A stretch of DNA of 64,000 bases from Parapristionchus giblindavisi (lineage: Eukaryota > Nematoda > Chromadorea > Rhabditida > Diplogasteridae), in assembly GCA_943737045.1 (NCBI GenBank), contig CALSFV010000041.1, forward strand, positions 124,001 to 188,000, written 5' to 3'. Positions 22,238-34,788 of this stretch are shown piece after piece. The translations under genes and the position numbers were made by a program. The number at the start of each line of letters is the position of its first letter. The stretch's first letter is position 1. The notes below the pieces were generated by a model. It saw only the letters and a list, made by a program, of their open reading frames with translations. It searched no databases and was not told the DNA's origin.

Positions 22238-23714
22238 GTTTGGCTCTGATCCCTTCTTCAGGGTTATCGTTAATCCTTTTCAGCGATTTTTGAATGTCGT
22301 GACTTTCGGACGACTGGGTTCGGATAACACAGTAAAAGGCGTTAGGTCCGCTTGGAATTACAGTACAGGGATGTCTTAGAGGAAGTCGAGTCATTGTCAA
22401 CGATGTATTCATATTATATACTACTTGTTCCTTGTTGATATATCAGATCAATGCGCTGTAAAGATGCTATTTACAGTTCTTTCTGTATTTATGTTAATTT
22501 TTGTTTTTATCTGGGTTGAGTTGTTCTGGCAAGTCTATTTTTGTTATGTTTTACTAAGTTTATGTGAACTACTTGTTTATCACCGATTTCATATTAGGGC
22601 AGAAGGCCCTCATTGTCAGGACAACTGCACTGAACGCTGTGGGTCAATGAACCAAGGTGTTTTTGATACATACCTACAATCTAAATACAAAACCGTGGGC
22701 AAGGCCATATAACTGGGATTTTAGAGCAGGGTAGAACAAAATTCAATAAATCACGATTTTGGTCCTTCGAAAGAATTTCTTGGCATTTTTCTCCTTAAAT
22801 ATTTAGACGTTAAACTATTTAAGAACAATAATAAGATACATATTGCGCTAATAAAATAAAATACAAGATAGAGTAGGGTCTAGTAGAGTGGTCTAGTCGA
22901 TTTGTCAAAAAGGAAAAGCAATTTTTCGACAAAGTATGTATTTCGTTCTTTCAATGTACTCTATCAAAGTGTCATGTTGATGGATTTTATTGTCTCTGAA
23001 AACTTGAATATCTTTGATACCAATCCCTTTTTAGGTATTTCATCTAAAGCTAAAACGAAGTTCAGGTTGATATCTTGACGGTTTTAAATCATGAGGCTTA
23101 TATATTTACTGCAAAATAAATAAATCAAAATAACATCGTTCAAAATTTAGATAGACCTAACTTTTTTTTTGATAATTGAGATAGACCATATTTATTTATT
23201 CTTAGTCGTTCTACTCAGGATTAATGCAAATGAACAAAAAACGATGTATTGATTTAAGTATGCATGTTTTTTTAAATCAAATATGAACCACCCAATTATG
23301 GAATGGTAACAAGTGAAGGATAATAATAATAAATTTTATCTGACCTCGGAGGATATTTTCAGCTTCAGATATTATCCATACTGGATCAATTATTTGTTGT
23401 TTTTTTTCTCTTTACGTGACGATTTATGTACATAAATAACATTACAACCGTCACTGTCACTATGTACTCAACGAAAAAAAATTAAGAAGAAACTTACACC
23501 ATTATTGAATATTAATATTTTCAAGTATCTCCATCGACACTAATGATTTACCATTGAACATAACTTTCATATGTAAAAATATAACCATACGAGGCATATA
23601 GGAAATAAAAAGACTATAAACCACTTGAGTCAAACAATTACCATATATCTCGATCGTAGACGTTTACTGATTAACAGTATTTTTCCTTGTTCTGTAATAT
23701 CAATAGCTGAAATA
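22238..23714. other. Intergenic region between the two receptor paralogues
   Basis: No supported gene. A plus-strand frame at 22425-22712 contains a hydrophobic stretch and a short Cys-rich tail but has no homology I recognise. AACCGTGGGCAAGGCC at 22693 looks like a fragment of a dispersed repeat. Confidence 0.4.
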
Positions 23715-26700
23715 ATGGAAAACGGAACAATTCGTTTTAATCTGCAGTGGGATCGGGATTTTGCACTTGATATAATCATGACGTCAGTTTTTTTTTTAAA
23801 TATTAAAATTTGGTACTTTGAAAAACATACTTGGTTTTCACTATTCTATAAATAGTCATTGGATTACTTGTTTGTACCTTTTCGTTTTTAAGATATCAAA
23901 AGTATCTGCCGTTATTCGCGATGTTAACCACTCATCCTGCAGTATTCGCAATTCTTCTTAATAAACACATCACATTTAGAACCGACATTAAATGGGGATA
24001 CATCGCATCAGAGGTACATTACAAACATAAAAAAATATAAAATATATAAACATTTCTTTAAATCAGCTATTAGTAATTTTTGTTCTGGAAATTTCAATTA
24101 TTGACTGTACGCTATCTTGATGGGGGGGGGGGGGGGGTGGGGATAAATAATGTGTCTTAATTTGTAATATATTCTTATATTTCTGCAAATGCATTTTTTT
24201 GTTTAGATTTCTATTATAATCTTCGAATTCGTCTTTTGCTTTCTATTACGTCCTCACTTGATTCTTCCTTATCCTGGTATCTTCTGTGGAGGGCCATTCT
24301 GTGAAATCATCCAAGACAATCAACTCATTCTGGTAACAGTTTTGTATTATAGTACTATTGTATCTTTCGAAACGTAGATCTGAGAAAACCTTGGAAACCG
24401 GTATCCTCACTGAATATTCGAAGATAGAAACTCGGAAGTCGATTTATTTATTCCACTATTTTCAGCTAATAAATTTTCGACGTAACAATAGATTATTAAA
24501 TTGAACATATTTGAAAGCATGATGAAAAAGGATAGATTGTATTGTGCGTATAAAATATAAAGAATAAATAAATAATATTGTTGATGATGATTCTGCGCAT
24601 AGTAATTGTACAAACAAACTATTCTACAGCAAATTTGGATATAGCACCCTCTTTCTTAAAGTGTTTACTGTTCTTCTGAAGGGCGAAACCCTTTTTGCAT
24701 ACTGGAAAGAGTCGTGAAGATTTTAAAATCATCTCGAGCTAATAACATAAAGAAGTTATAAAATGACAGTTAGTGAGCATAAACATAAACGTAAATTACC
24801 TTACATTAACTTACTATTTTAAATCATATTTATATTGCATACTAATTTGCACAGAGTCTGGCCGCATTGATTACTGTTGGTGTCATTCCTCCATTTCAAT
24901 TTCTATTATTCCGAACGCATGGCCTTTTAACCATCGGTACTTCTTCATGTCTACGGTACTCCAACAGGTAGAGATCAAAGTACACGAAATTATATACACT
25001 AGATATAGAAATGTAAAATAATATTCATCCAGTGTGATAAAATAAGCATGAAACTTTCGACTTTCAGGACTCAATTTGTTATCATGTTTCTTGAATGTTG
25101 CTTCTTCGTGTTGAACATATTTGGATTCTACATTTCGGGACAACCAAATGATGATGCTGAACAGCTGAAAAAGGTTTATGCAATATCCGTAAAACCGAAT
25201 AAACTGTATAAAATAACTAATATTAACAAATGGCCGTATGCACAGTCGCGTTTTCCTGGAATTCATTTTTTTCCCTGGAAAACTCAGTTTTCCAGGGAAA
25301 ACATCATTCTGGCCGTGCATACGGCCACAAATATAATACAATATACTACAGCATCCTGATCTATCATGGTTGTCTGAACGAGGTCATCTCATCTTATTCG
25401 GTCCTCCGGGAGATCCACAGAACTTCAATATTGGTAATAAGATAATAATAAGAATAAATTTATCGCGTCTTGGAGAAAAGGAAAAGAAAGCATTTTTCGT
25501 AAACAATTAGGATACATATTTTAAACAAGAAGTTGCGACGATATGGCTCAGTTACTGGAAAACTTCTACAGAATTACTGTAAAACACATGAAGAGAGATT
25601 CATGTGACAATAGTTCGATTTAAATTATTCCATTTTCGGACAACACGATTAAATAAAAAATGATAACCTCGACTAACGTTCAATTTGTTTGAAAATTTAA
25701 CGAGTTTACGGGGGTCAAGATAAAGTTGTTTATGATCTTGAACGTTACTGTAAGATCAATAATTGTTCTACAGGTCTCTAAAGTGGGAAGGAAGATGGAA
25801 TCATAAGTTTTGTTCATAAATAAGTCCTAACAAATATTGTAAGAATATACATAATTCTAACGATTTTTTAAAAATGTACTCTGCGAAATAGGAAATGATA
25901 TGTTCAATGTTTAGAATCAATAATTCTAATCGCCACAATAATCAATATAGCTCCGTTTATCACTCTTCTCACACTCGATATGATACTCACAATGAGAGCA
26001 CGATTGGTAACTTCATTAAACTATTTACGTAATTTAAAGTAATACGAAGTATCATATTTACTGTTTAACGTAATTGTTATGCTCTAAAATCCGATTGACC
26101 GATCAATAATTATTACATATAAGATGAATGCTCCTTCCATATCACTCAAACGACAGAACTCACAAGAAGAGCTCATTCGTATTTGCCTTTTGCAGGTCAT
26201 ATGAGGCCGTTTGCGTAAGACTCGACTAAGTGCCGGCACAGTAAAAAAATCAAAATTTGGGGATCGGGGTTCTCAAGGGTGCTCATGACGATGGTCACGT
26301 TCATTTTGCACCTAGAGCCACCGTTGAGGCCAGACGACGTCACGTTGAAATCGCGTTTTTCGTCATTTCTCGTGATCCAATGGTGCTAAAAATTGCAAAA
26401 TCTACCCTCAGAGGCAGAATTTGATGGCGATCACGCCTGTCTAATTCATTTTTCATGGAAAAATTTAAGAAATTTTCAAAATTGGAAATTCAGTCGATGG
26501 AAAAAGTCCGTTTTGCGAGATACATAGATCGGACCGGAATGGCATCAGGATTCCATAGAAAAAATTTCAGCCAATTTGCGCCCGAGTCATTCGAGATAAT
26601 CAACTTTTAGTGTAGTCATTTTGCCGTTGAAGAGTAGGAAAGAGGCTAGAGAGTATGGAATTGTGAGAGAGCAGAGAAGGTTGAAGGGAAGGGCATCCCG

Positions 26701-27713
26701 TCCACTCCCCTTCATTCCCATCCTGATCGTCTCACCTGCCTCTTTGCTCTCTCGCCCCAGCACACTCTCTCGTCTCTTGCCTCCGCATCAACAGTAAAAT
26801 GACTACACTAAAAGTTGATTATCTCGAATGACTCGGGCGCAAATTGGCTGAAATTTTTTCTATGGAATCCTGATGCCATTCCGGTCCGATCTATGTATCT
26901 CGCAAAACGGACTTTTTCCATCGACTGAATTTCCAATTTTGAAAATTTCTGAAATTTTTCCATGAAAAAATGAATTAGACAGGCGTGATCGCCATCAAAT
27001 TCTGCCCCTGATGGTATATTTTTCAATTTTTAGCACTATCGGATCACGAGAAATGACGAAAAACGCGATTTCAACTCGACGTCGTCTGACCTCAACGGTG
27101 TCTCTAGGTAAAAAATGAATGTGACCATCGTCATAAACACCCTTGAGAACCTCGATCTCCAAAATTTGATTTTTTTACTGTGCCAAATTTTATTTCTTTT
27201 AGTCGATTCTTACGCAAACGGCCTCATATATGTTTTTTATACTCTTATGTTTTCCGTAGTCCGTCTATTATTTGGATATGTTCTAAAAAATAACTTTCAG
27301 CTAGGCGGTGTGATGCTCGGATATGTGCTTCCTCTCGCAATACTATCAATTTCATTCACTCTCGATTCTTCATCTCATAGTCCACTTCTATTAGCTTTTC
27401 TCAGATACGTACCTATTGTGAGTTATTTATCAAGACTTATCCTCCATAATAATAAATTATTCTTTGTTCAGCAAGTTCTCGCTCTTGAAGGAGTACAGTT
27501 GGCAACTATTTTCATTCTCAAAAATCCGCTCAAAAAGGTCAATTTCAGGTTACACCTATAACTTCAACTACTATATAATTTCAGACATTACTACGGCTCA
27601 TAAGCAGCGCAACGTGTCATAAATTGCATCCCAATGAGAGTACCGCAGTGACAATATTGGGTCCACGATCTATTCCACATGAAGGCAGTACGAAGATGGT
27701 CTCTACCCTCTGA
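23715..27713 (+). CDS. SRI/SRH-like 7TM chemoreceptor, paralogue B, 363 aa
   Basis: Eleven exons join in phase: 23715-23782, 23893-24013, 24207-24332, 24855-24967, 25068-25173, 25352-25433, 25915-26006, 26124-26195, 27301-27417, 27472-27537 and 27585-27713. The product has about seven hydrophobic segments, with TM2-3 hallmarks PYPGIFCGGPFC, RTHGLLT after TM3-4, PDLSWLSERGHLILFGPPG in the second outer loop, and a Ser/Thr-rich cytoplasmic tail ending MVSTL. This matches the layout of nematode Str-superfamily receptors, closest by eye to SRI/SRH, which act in chemosensory cilia. The start matches paralogue A (MKNETIRYNLQW there). A 1025 bp element sits in intron 8, only 4 bp into the intron; without it the intron would be about 76 nt. 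All joins look usable, so I call it intact. Confidence 0.85.
24122..24137. repeat. Poly-G tract of 16
   Basis: Sixteen consecutive Gs lie in intron 2 of receptor B. Such tracts can form G-quadruplexes and are length-unstable in nematodes. Shorter ones occur at about 30002 and 50742, and a C15 tract at 54166-54180. Confidence 0.9.
25231..25327. mobile_element. 97 bp hairpin miniature element in intron 5
   Basis: TGGCCGTATGCAC at the left faces GTGCATACGGCCA at the right, and the centre is itself a mirrored CTGGAAAAC/GTTTTCCAG pair. The whole segment folds into a hairpin within intron 5 of receptor B. Confidence 0.75.
26202..27226. mobile_element. TGAGGCCGTTTGCG foldback element, copy 1 (1025 bp)
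   Basis: Terminal inverted repeats begin TGAGGCCGTTTGCGTAAGA and run for hundreds of bases; TA flanks both ends (26200-26201 and 27227-27228), pointing to a Tc1/mariner-type target. The centre carries GAGAGAG-rich sequence. No transposase is present. Copy 2 at 35536-36560 has exactly the same length and is nearly identical, so spread is recent. A shorter relative is at 55798-56611. This copy sits in intron 8 of receptor B, immediately after the splice donor. Confidence 0.9.
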
Positions 27714-28638
27714 ACATTTCGTTTATATCGTGTGTTGTTATATTTATTTTTATAAATATTTCTAAAAGATAAGGAAGACATAAATCAGTCAAGAATTTCA
27801 AAACATCCAGGAATACATTGACAGACTGGGATGCACTGGTGTAATTTGACTCAATAAAATTATTTCATCTGCAACATGAACTTCTCTCATATTTATGCTG
27901 AATAAATGATCTTATATTTTTATATTCTGGAATGAAGATGGTGATATGGCAGTCGAACTTGCCCATCTCAGCCTTCGCGGGTCTTGCTACATGAGTTAAA
28001 ATTATTTTCGTTGCACGTTTTCCTAACTAGACGATGAGAAAATCGACTTCGGGCTCGAAAAATATCGAAGATTTTGCATTCAAATATGTTTATAATCTAC
28101 TCAAATTTCACATATAATTCACTTTGTTATGTGTTCTGCAGCAAAGTTTGCAGAAATCGAATTAGTGACCTACGAGTGATTCTTGCTCTCCACAATCTTT
28201 CCAGAAAATGAACCTCGAATGCATTCGCATTGTGAGGATATTTCGATTTCATTTAGAACCTCTTTTATCTTTGTTCAATATCAATATTATATTTGTTTCA
28301 GACATTGCTGTAACTGTTTCTAATCAGTATTAGCATTAGATTTGGATCAATTGATAATAGTACAGTAATCACTCATCCTCGATCTCAATAAAAATGTATA
28401 TAAATCTTCATAATATACAATAACTAATCAAAAAAGAAGAAAAAAAGAACAAAAAACGGAAAAGATTAACGGAATCCCTGGATAATTAGCACAAATATTG
28501 AAAGACTCTTAATTATGAAAATATAAAATCATAAAACAAAAATCTTTTGAATAAGAGTGACATGAATTTGAATTTGGGACCAATGGCATCGGTTCTCATT
28601 TCACATTGTCAAAAGTCGATTGTACATTATATCCATCC
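27714..28638. other. Intergenic region with an orphan receptor exon
   Basis: Between receptor B and taf-8. Apart from the exon remnant at 28302-28391 and AATAAA just after it (28387-28392), I see no gene. Confidence 0.45.
28302..28391 (+). pseudogene. Orphan copy of the receptor terminal exon
   Basis: After an intact acceptor (TTGTTTCAG) the sequence reads TLL-stop-LFLISISIRF, then DNSTVITHPRSQ-stop, aligning with exon 11 of receptor B (TLLRLISSATCH, then NESTAVTILGPRS). The early stop shows decay. It is either the last trace of a third tandem receptor or a displaced terminal exon belonging to pseudogene A. Confidence 0.55.
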
Positions 28639-31600
28639 TTAATTGTTCCTGATTTTCGGAGCCCTCAAATACGGATTATCGAATGCCTGAAAAAAAAACA
28701 GCAAATACCATTCGAATTCTCGTTCCAAGCTACATAGTATACTTTCACAGCTACATCAAAGGCATCTATACAGTGGGGGAAATACAATCTCATCATCATG
28801 CTAATTTCTGACGGAATCGGACCATAAACCCCTGGTTTCAGAGTAAAGTACATCATAGATAAAACCGCTTAATACATTGCATCTAGTTATCTTTTATAAC
28901 TTACTCGTTCATCATTATTCCTTCCACTTTCTGTTCCTCCATCATCTCCATCATTATTATCAGTCACTCTTATTGCAGTACCATTCGTAGTGGGTAGTGT
29001 CTGTTGTCCCACGTGCTCTTGCTGTTCAACATTCTGAATATAAATTATATTTGAACATTTTACAACAAAAGTGCTACAAGAAATCCTTGTACTCATGCAT
29101 ACACCTTAATCTTCACAATGACACAATATAAATTGTTTAGATAGTATCGAGTCGATACTCCATCCACAGTGTCTATTAACAGTATGGACACACTCACCTC
29201 TTCCTCTTGCATACCATCCTCGCCAACGAGAGCCGAGAGGTACGGTCTTTGTTCGTGTGTCGGATCCAGAACTGAAATACTACGGTATACGGTAGTCAGG
29301 AAAAGTGATTACTGTAGCTATGAGCTACAGCACTGATGTAATCATACCATGCCTTTACAATCTTCACTGCTACAATGATTTTATGAATCCGCGCTATCGC
29401 AAAATCATGTACAGTTTCTACAAAAACAGCTTAAAACAATATTGTTAGTTTATGAATAGTATGCGGCAAAATGGTTTTAATCTATCAATCAATAATTCAA
29501 AGATACCGTACTAAAACAATGGATGGGAATCCGTTTGCGTAGTAGCGAGTTCTCTGTGTCGTACACATCGAAGGTTAGCTGCAAACATATCACATTGATC
29601 TTTGACGTGACGAACCAAATAAGAATTTTAATAGCATTTAGCATGTTCATATGCAGAAGCTGGGGAGGCTAAAACCATCAAATAATTCATCAATGCATGA
29701 TTATTGATGTATAATTTAATAAATCATTCAATTATCTACATTATATTATACTGACAGAACACAACACATTATACAGTACGGACACTTCTCAAACATTGAC
29801 ATGTTTTATAATTAATGATATATTTCAATGTAGAATATAATATTTAAATCAACGAACCTCATCCTCCTCCTCCTCTTCCATTTCTTCCTTTATGTTATTC
29901 TGATTTCGATTGGCTGAAATACGAAATGATGTTCCATAATCATTATGATGGTCTGTATTGTAATCATACATGGACGGGATAACTGAAGCTCGATTCTACA
30001 GCGGGGGGGGGGAGGCATCCGAACGAAAGTTGGTTAATTTTACAGGAAGGCCTTCACTTTTTTTATCAAAAATTCACCTAAACGTCATTTTTTTACAGGG
30101 GAACCCCATGTCTGCTCCCATGTATGATTGTAATTGTCGAAATGATTGAGCATGTATAGAGTTATGACTAACCCTTCTGTGTAACATCTTCTTCCTCTAA
30201 TAGTTCATCAGGTAGTTCCTCTAAAGGTGTTATTGTCTCTCCATCATGTTTCCTCTTTGCTGCCCGTCTATTAGCTTTCTTCATAGCTTCTCGTTCCATC
30301 CGAGCTGAGATCTACAATGAAACACTATAATAATCTAATAATCTATAGATTATTATTATAATAATAACCTATAATGATTCATAATGAGTTATTCTTCAAA
30401 CTATAAATCAGCAATAACATCACTTGCTATTCAATTCCTATCAATCATATCGATGTACAGCTTAAGTCAGTCAACAAGATAAATGTATACGACCAATATT
30501 ACGAATAAATGGGACTGACCAAACTCTTGGCCTCGTTCCTTAATCTTGTCTCCATATCTCGATAGATACAATGTGTGGGATGAGTACGAAGGAAGAAGTC
30601 TGTGAGAGAGATCTGCAATTGGGAGTGGGTCAAGCTAACTTAATCGATATATTAACCGATGGATACAGGATGTAACTAGATAAGGGAGATCTGCTGTAAA
30701 ATCGATATGCAAGCTGAGAATACTCCTCCAACTTTTCATATCGAAAAAGTCATTTACGGTAATCACATACGACATACAGTACCTCTGCTTCTCGTTTTTG
30801 TTGTGCGAGTAGTTCTCGTGCCCTCTCATATGACTGGTCTGGTTCCAGTGAGATCTGATATAAAAATAGAATAAGGATACAGAACTGTAATTCACTCAAG
30901 ACAAACAAGACAAGATGAGTACTGACCTCAGTGCGAACATAAGTGTGTGGATCAGGGAATGGAGGAAAGAAATCATGTATATGAGGATGATGAGAACGAG
31001 TTGATCCTACTCGAAGTGGAAGAGGATTCAATGGAGGTGGAAGCACTTTCGCTTAAATATTTTTAAAAAAACATTATTAAATACTGAAAACAATCATCGA
31101 TTGTCTAAGGTAATTTTAAAAAGATTACAGTACTTTCTCGTTCGTTACTTATTAGCCGAAGAATATCTCTCTTAAGACGCCATAAAAGAAATAGAAGAGT
31201 AATAACGAACGTGGAGCAATTGTGATACATCTTCCATTCTGTTGTTCAAGAAACGATGGAAGTGCACTGACATTGTGACCCATATTGATTAGAGACAACC
31301 AGATATCAGCTGGAATCGTGTTGGTACGTCCGGCCACCTGCAAATATTGATTTATATGGATTGTGAAAATATGTTGCAGCAATAAACGAGAGAATTAGGA
31401 CACATGATCAATTTAAAAATGAAACGAAGAAGAATTAATTAAATTCAGGGCATAGTTAAGCACATTTCATGATAAATGAGACAGACATACCTCGGTCGCA
31501 AGTCGAGCTCCCTCACAGATTTCCTTCATATCTAAACAAAGACTATTATCACTTAACGGGATGATAATAGTCTTTGCCTTTTTGTGCATATAATGTCGTA

Positions 31601-32024
31601 GGAAAAGTAAAGTATATCAATGAAAGAACTGATTCAATGGGCAATTACTCATGAAAACTTACATGCACTTGCAGCATGGGTGAGCAGCTCGAGCACACGG
31701 GGATCTGCGGCATCAAATCCACTTCCCACACAGATCGCAGCTACAGATTGACGTAAAACCTTCCCGAATGCAGCAGATGCCGCGAGTGGAGCATAGTTCG
31801 AGCTGCCTAGCACACTGAAAACACGGATATTAAGCTACTTCGGACAACTCTTTATTGAACGAAAAGTGTACAACAAGACCGGAATGAGGTTCTCAAGTTA
31901 TAATCAGGTAAAACAAGAGATGCAGTTTTTTTAAAGAATAAACTTACGAAGAAACAGTGATGGGCGAAGGTGATGGGACGGGGGCTGCCTGCATATGCAT
32001 CATGCGACCACTTGATTGGTGCAT
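28639..32024 (-). CDS. taf-8: Transcription initiation factor TFIID subunit 8 (TAF8), about 397 aa
   Basis: TAF8 pairs with TAF10 through a histone fold inside nuclear TFIID. Thirteen exons are proposed: 32024-31948, 31814-31663, 31531-31491, 31337-31211, 31051-30927, 30854-30783, 30612-30520, 30311-30173, 29913-29858, 29578-about 29518, 29271-29198, 29033-28905 and 28686-28639. The histone fold spans about residues 38-115 (AFGKVLRQSVAAIC, EICEGARLATEVAGRT, DIWLSLINMGHNVSAL). The TAF8 hallmark FFPPFPDPHTYVRTE follows near residue 160, then a charged helix (ERARELLAQQKREAE), a Lys/Arg-rich stretch and an acidic run. The C-terminus FDNPYLRAPKIRNN matches the conserved NPYLR ending of TAF8. The exon 10 donor is uncertain: the strong GTATCT site breaks phase, while a weaker GTTTTA restores it. 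All other joins are in phase. Confidence 0.93.
31537..31576. other. Perfect 15 bp hairpin next to a taf-8 splice acceptor
   Basis: CAAAGACTATTATCA (31537-31551) and TGATAATAGTCTTTG (31562-31576) are perfect inverted copies with a 10 nt loop. On the transcript the hairpin lies in intron 2, a few nucleotides before the acceptor of exon 3. Confidence 0.6.
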
Positions 32025-32141
32025 GTTAGAACACCAAGGAACGAATAAAACTACTCAAGCAGCTACACAGTTTAAAACTTCAATTTGAAAGGTTTTGGCA
32101 AAATTCCAAAAGAACGACAGACGTTGCGGTTGCGTTGCGTC

Positions 32142-32388
32142 TCCAGTGTAAGGGTGTCCCTAAATGACGGCCGCGGCCACGTTGGATCAAAATACATATT
32201 TTTGCTGTCACATGATACCAATATTCCACATACTCTAAAATATACGAAAATTGGCAACGGAAATAATAAATAACAAGAAATTTCTAAAAACTACAAAGAG
32301 ATATTATATGTGACCCATAGTACCGACCCATTACACTGGAGGGTGTCCCTAAATGACGGCCGCGGCCACGGCCACGGCCCCTTCCCTA
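32142..32388. repeat. Direct repeat with transposon-like ends at the palindrome edge
   Basis: AGGGTGTCCCTAAATGACGG followed by CCGCGGCCAC occurs at about 32149-32180 and again at about 32340-32371, in the same orientation, with CAGTGTA or ACACTGG in front. The outer edge of the 8 kb palindrome falls exactly at the end of the first copy; the other arm has only one copy (about 40011-40051). It resembles the terminus of a Tc1-like element, though no transposase is seen. Confidence 0.55.
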
Positions 32389-33023
32389 AATAGAGATGGA
32401 GACGGAGTGGTAGATCAGTCATACCATCTCTCATACAGCGATCGATGAATGTCTCTTTCTCTGACTGACTGTTCCCTGCATTCTCTATCTGATTTTCCCG
32501 CCATTTTCTGTTATCATCACGTTCCACTATGCTTTTTGGTGTTACTTTCGTAGTTAATTCGCCCTCTCCTTCTTCCTCTTTAAGTACCTATCTTTGTCTG
32601 CCATTTGCATATGATCCAATATCATATTCAAACATACTACGTGTCCTCACTTTGTTTCCTACATCTGCAGTTTTCAGTCATCCTTTCAATCTCTCCTTTT
32701 CAAAGATCATTTATATATGTATCTTCTGTCGTTCGTATATTATCAGTCATTCTTCCTTTCCATCTCTTCCTCTCTCTTCTCTATCTCTCTTACATCCATT
32801 ATCATACCCATCGATCACTAAGGAAGAGTGTAGACCATCAATCGATAATGTTTATGAGAGAGATGGAAGGAAGGGAAGTGAGCCTACCATCCTTTTGTGC
32901 GTCTACATCTTGACATATTGCATCTCTCTGTTTATGTTGCATTTCTCTCTCTTCTAGCCATCTCTCAACTTTATTCATATTCTTCTGCTCCGCATTCAAT
33001 ACTAATTCGGAGGACGTATCCAT
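32291..33023 (-). CDS. Uncharacterised acidic/charged protein, about 140 aa (left copy)
   Basis: Exon 1 is 33023-32888 (MDTSSELVLNAEQKNMNKVE and on, predicted helical and charged); exon 2 is 32577-32291, joined in phase after a TACTTAAAG acceptor and starting with an acidic run. Exon 2 continues through FIDRCMRDGMTDLPLRLHLY into the transposon-like repeat, so the last 30 or so residues (GKGPWPWPRPSFRDT and on) are probably repeat-derived. No domain is recognised. It is divergent from the Arg-tail gene across an 82 bp promoter. The original 3' end may have been lost to the repeat insertion, which predates the duplication since both arms have it. Confidence 0.5.
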
Positions 33024-33105
33024 GAATCGTTACAAACAATTTGTCGGTAAAGGTGACGTCACGAGAGTAGACGTATACTTTATGTCAACTTTTACGCTTT
33101 ACGCC
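33024..33105. promoter_or_regulatory. Compact bidirectional promoter with a CRE palindrome (left arm)
   Basis: Only 82 bp separate the two divergent start codons. TGACGTCA, the palindromic binding site of CREB/ATF-type bZIP factors, is at 33054-33061 near the middle. The arrangement is mirrored at 39283-39364. Confidence 0.55.
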
Positions 33106-33929
33106 ATGGATACGGCTCCAGACGATGTGCGCAATGTGACCACGACTGTCCTTTGGCCCACGAGATAGTGTGGCCTGTGTGCAGAGTGGTCTCAATTTGT
33201 TTACATAATCATTTTAATCTTTTCAAATCCATTTCAGAGATCGGCACGACACCTATCGCCTACCTACCGCCTACCTGCCGAGGAGCAAGGTCGTCTAGAA
33301 CGCTATCGTCACTGCCTAGATGACATCAGATGGTGGACTCACGGTCCTGAAGCTTCTTTGAAGGTACGAGCCCTCTTTATATTCTCTTTCCTGTTATGTT
33401 ATTGTTATGTCCTTAGGCACAACTCGTGTAGTAGAATAGAGACTTTATCGGAGAGAAATAAGCACAACAGTGCAAGGTGAGAGAAAGTTATAGAAGTGAG
33501 CTGGGGAGAGAACCCGCACCTATATATAGTGTGCGCGGACCGCGACGCGTAGGCAATCAAGAGGTTCAACGGGTCAACGGTTGTACGCTAGGTCAGACTA
33601 CAATAACTAGGTGGCGTACATATCAGTTATGTTCAAATCGCGAAAAGACGAAAATTTTGTGGAGAATTTGTCGTCTCTTTTTTCATGACTTTTGAAAAGA
33701 ACCTATGTTAGAATACGCTTCACCTTCGTTACATCATTGTCTTTGACTTGCCTTTGCCTTTGCCAACGTCACTCTTCACTGCTCACCGATCTGTCTGATT
33801 GACAGAAACCGAAGTTTTATACAAAGTGATCGTTAACAAAGCTGAAATCCTTGAATCTCATAATTTGCTGTTTTGCAGGACGAATCGTCACTTTCGTCTT
33901 CGGAAGCTCGTCGTCGTCGTCGTCGTTGA
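33106..33929 (+). CDS. Uncharacterised small basic protein with Arg6 tail, about 72 aa (left copy)
   Basis: Exon 2 (33238-33363) is open over 42 codons in only one frame and reads LERYRHCLDDIRWWTHGPEA near its end. Exon 3 (33879-33929) adds DESSLSSSEA followed by six Arg and a stop. Exon 1 starts at ATG 33106 (MDTAPDDVRNVTTT); its donor is uncertain, GTCCTT after 14 codons being the one that keeps phase, and an in-frame TAG follows if it is not used. No family is recognised. The right-arm copy is the same except for five Arg codons. The overlapping antisense frame at 33999-33817, with an Asp run, is a shadow of the CGT repeat. Confidence 0.45.
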
Positions 33930-34788
33930 TGGTCTGCTCGACGTTTTCTTCAGAAGTGGGACGCCGCCAGCCTCCGATGTCCGCGTTCTCTCGGCGCATT
34001 CCAGCACTGGCTGGAACTCTTTTTCCGAAAAAATAAAGAATTTGGGGTTGTTAATGTTTGACATCTGTGTCTAAGCCCGCGAAGTTAAATGGGCGGGGTC
34101 AGCATCGCTATATAAATAAGGTTCGCAAAAAATGGGCGGAGCCATGCATCGCTTTATAAGTACGGGAGCGGATGAGTATATGTAGTTCATTTGAAATGTT
34201 TTCTAACAGGGACCCATGGTCTAGTGGACCCCCGAGAAGGATTAGAAAAAGAAGACGTCGCCCAACAGAACCCATCTCTTTTTGCCATTTTTTCTTGATG
34301 CATTTACGCTCCCTCCCTATGATAACGTGTAGTGCATGTGAGAGGTCCCACAGAGTGATCATGAATCACAAACTAACTTTTTCCCCTAAAATTGTGAAAA
34401 TATCCTAAATGCTATTTATGTATTTGTATTGAATGTACGATCAATGATTTTCAATGTATATTGATGCAGAAACAGAAAGAGCAAAATCAATACCGGATGA
34501 TTACGGTAACATGTCAAAGCTGCAAAAGATAAGCGTATAGCTCTTGAAATGTGACTATTGTATGTTAGAGATGTCCACAAAAGTTGCAACTCTATTGCTG
34601 AAGTATGATCTTTGATCTTTGTATACAATTTTTCGAACAATATGCGAAAATAACGGTTTTCGACAGTATTCTTTGTTGTTGAAATTCGCTTGTTATTTTT
34701 TTGTTAAAAGAAGATAAATCTGAAAAAAATAAAATTTAAAAAAATGATAATTTTGATAAAATAAATACTCTAAATGACTCTACTTTAG

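Noticed and set aside
23625..23714. Upstream in-frame extension of receptor B
   Set aside because: The paralogue starts at the equivalent of 23715, and the extra residues are not receptor-like.
33817..33999. Minus-strand frame with an Asp run, and its mirror near 37840-38019
   Set aside because: Antisense shadow of the CGT (Arg) repeat in the better supported spliced gene on the other strand.
34416..34640. 74 aa frame and its mirror copy at 37149-37373
   Set aside because: Conserved only as part of the palindrome arms; no start context, splice sites or recognisable domain.
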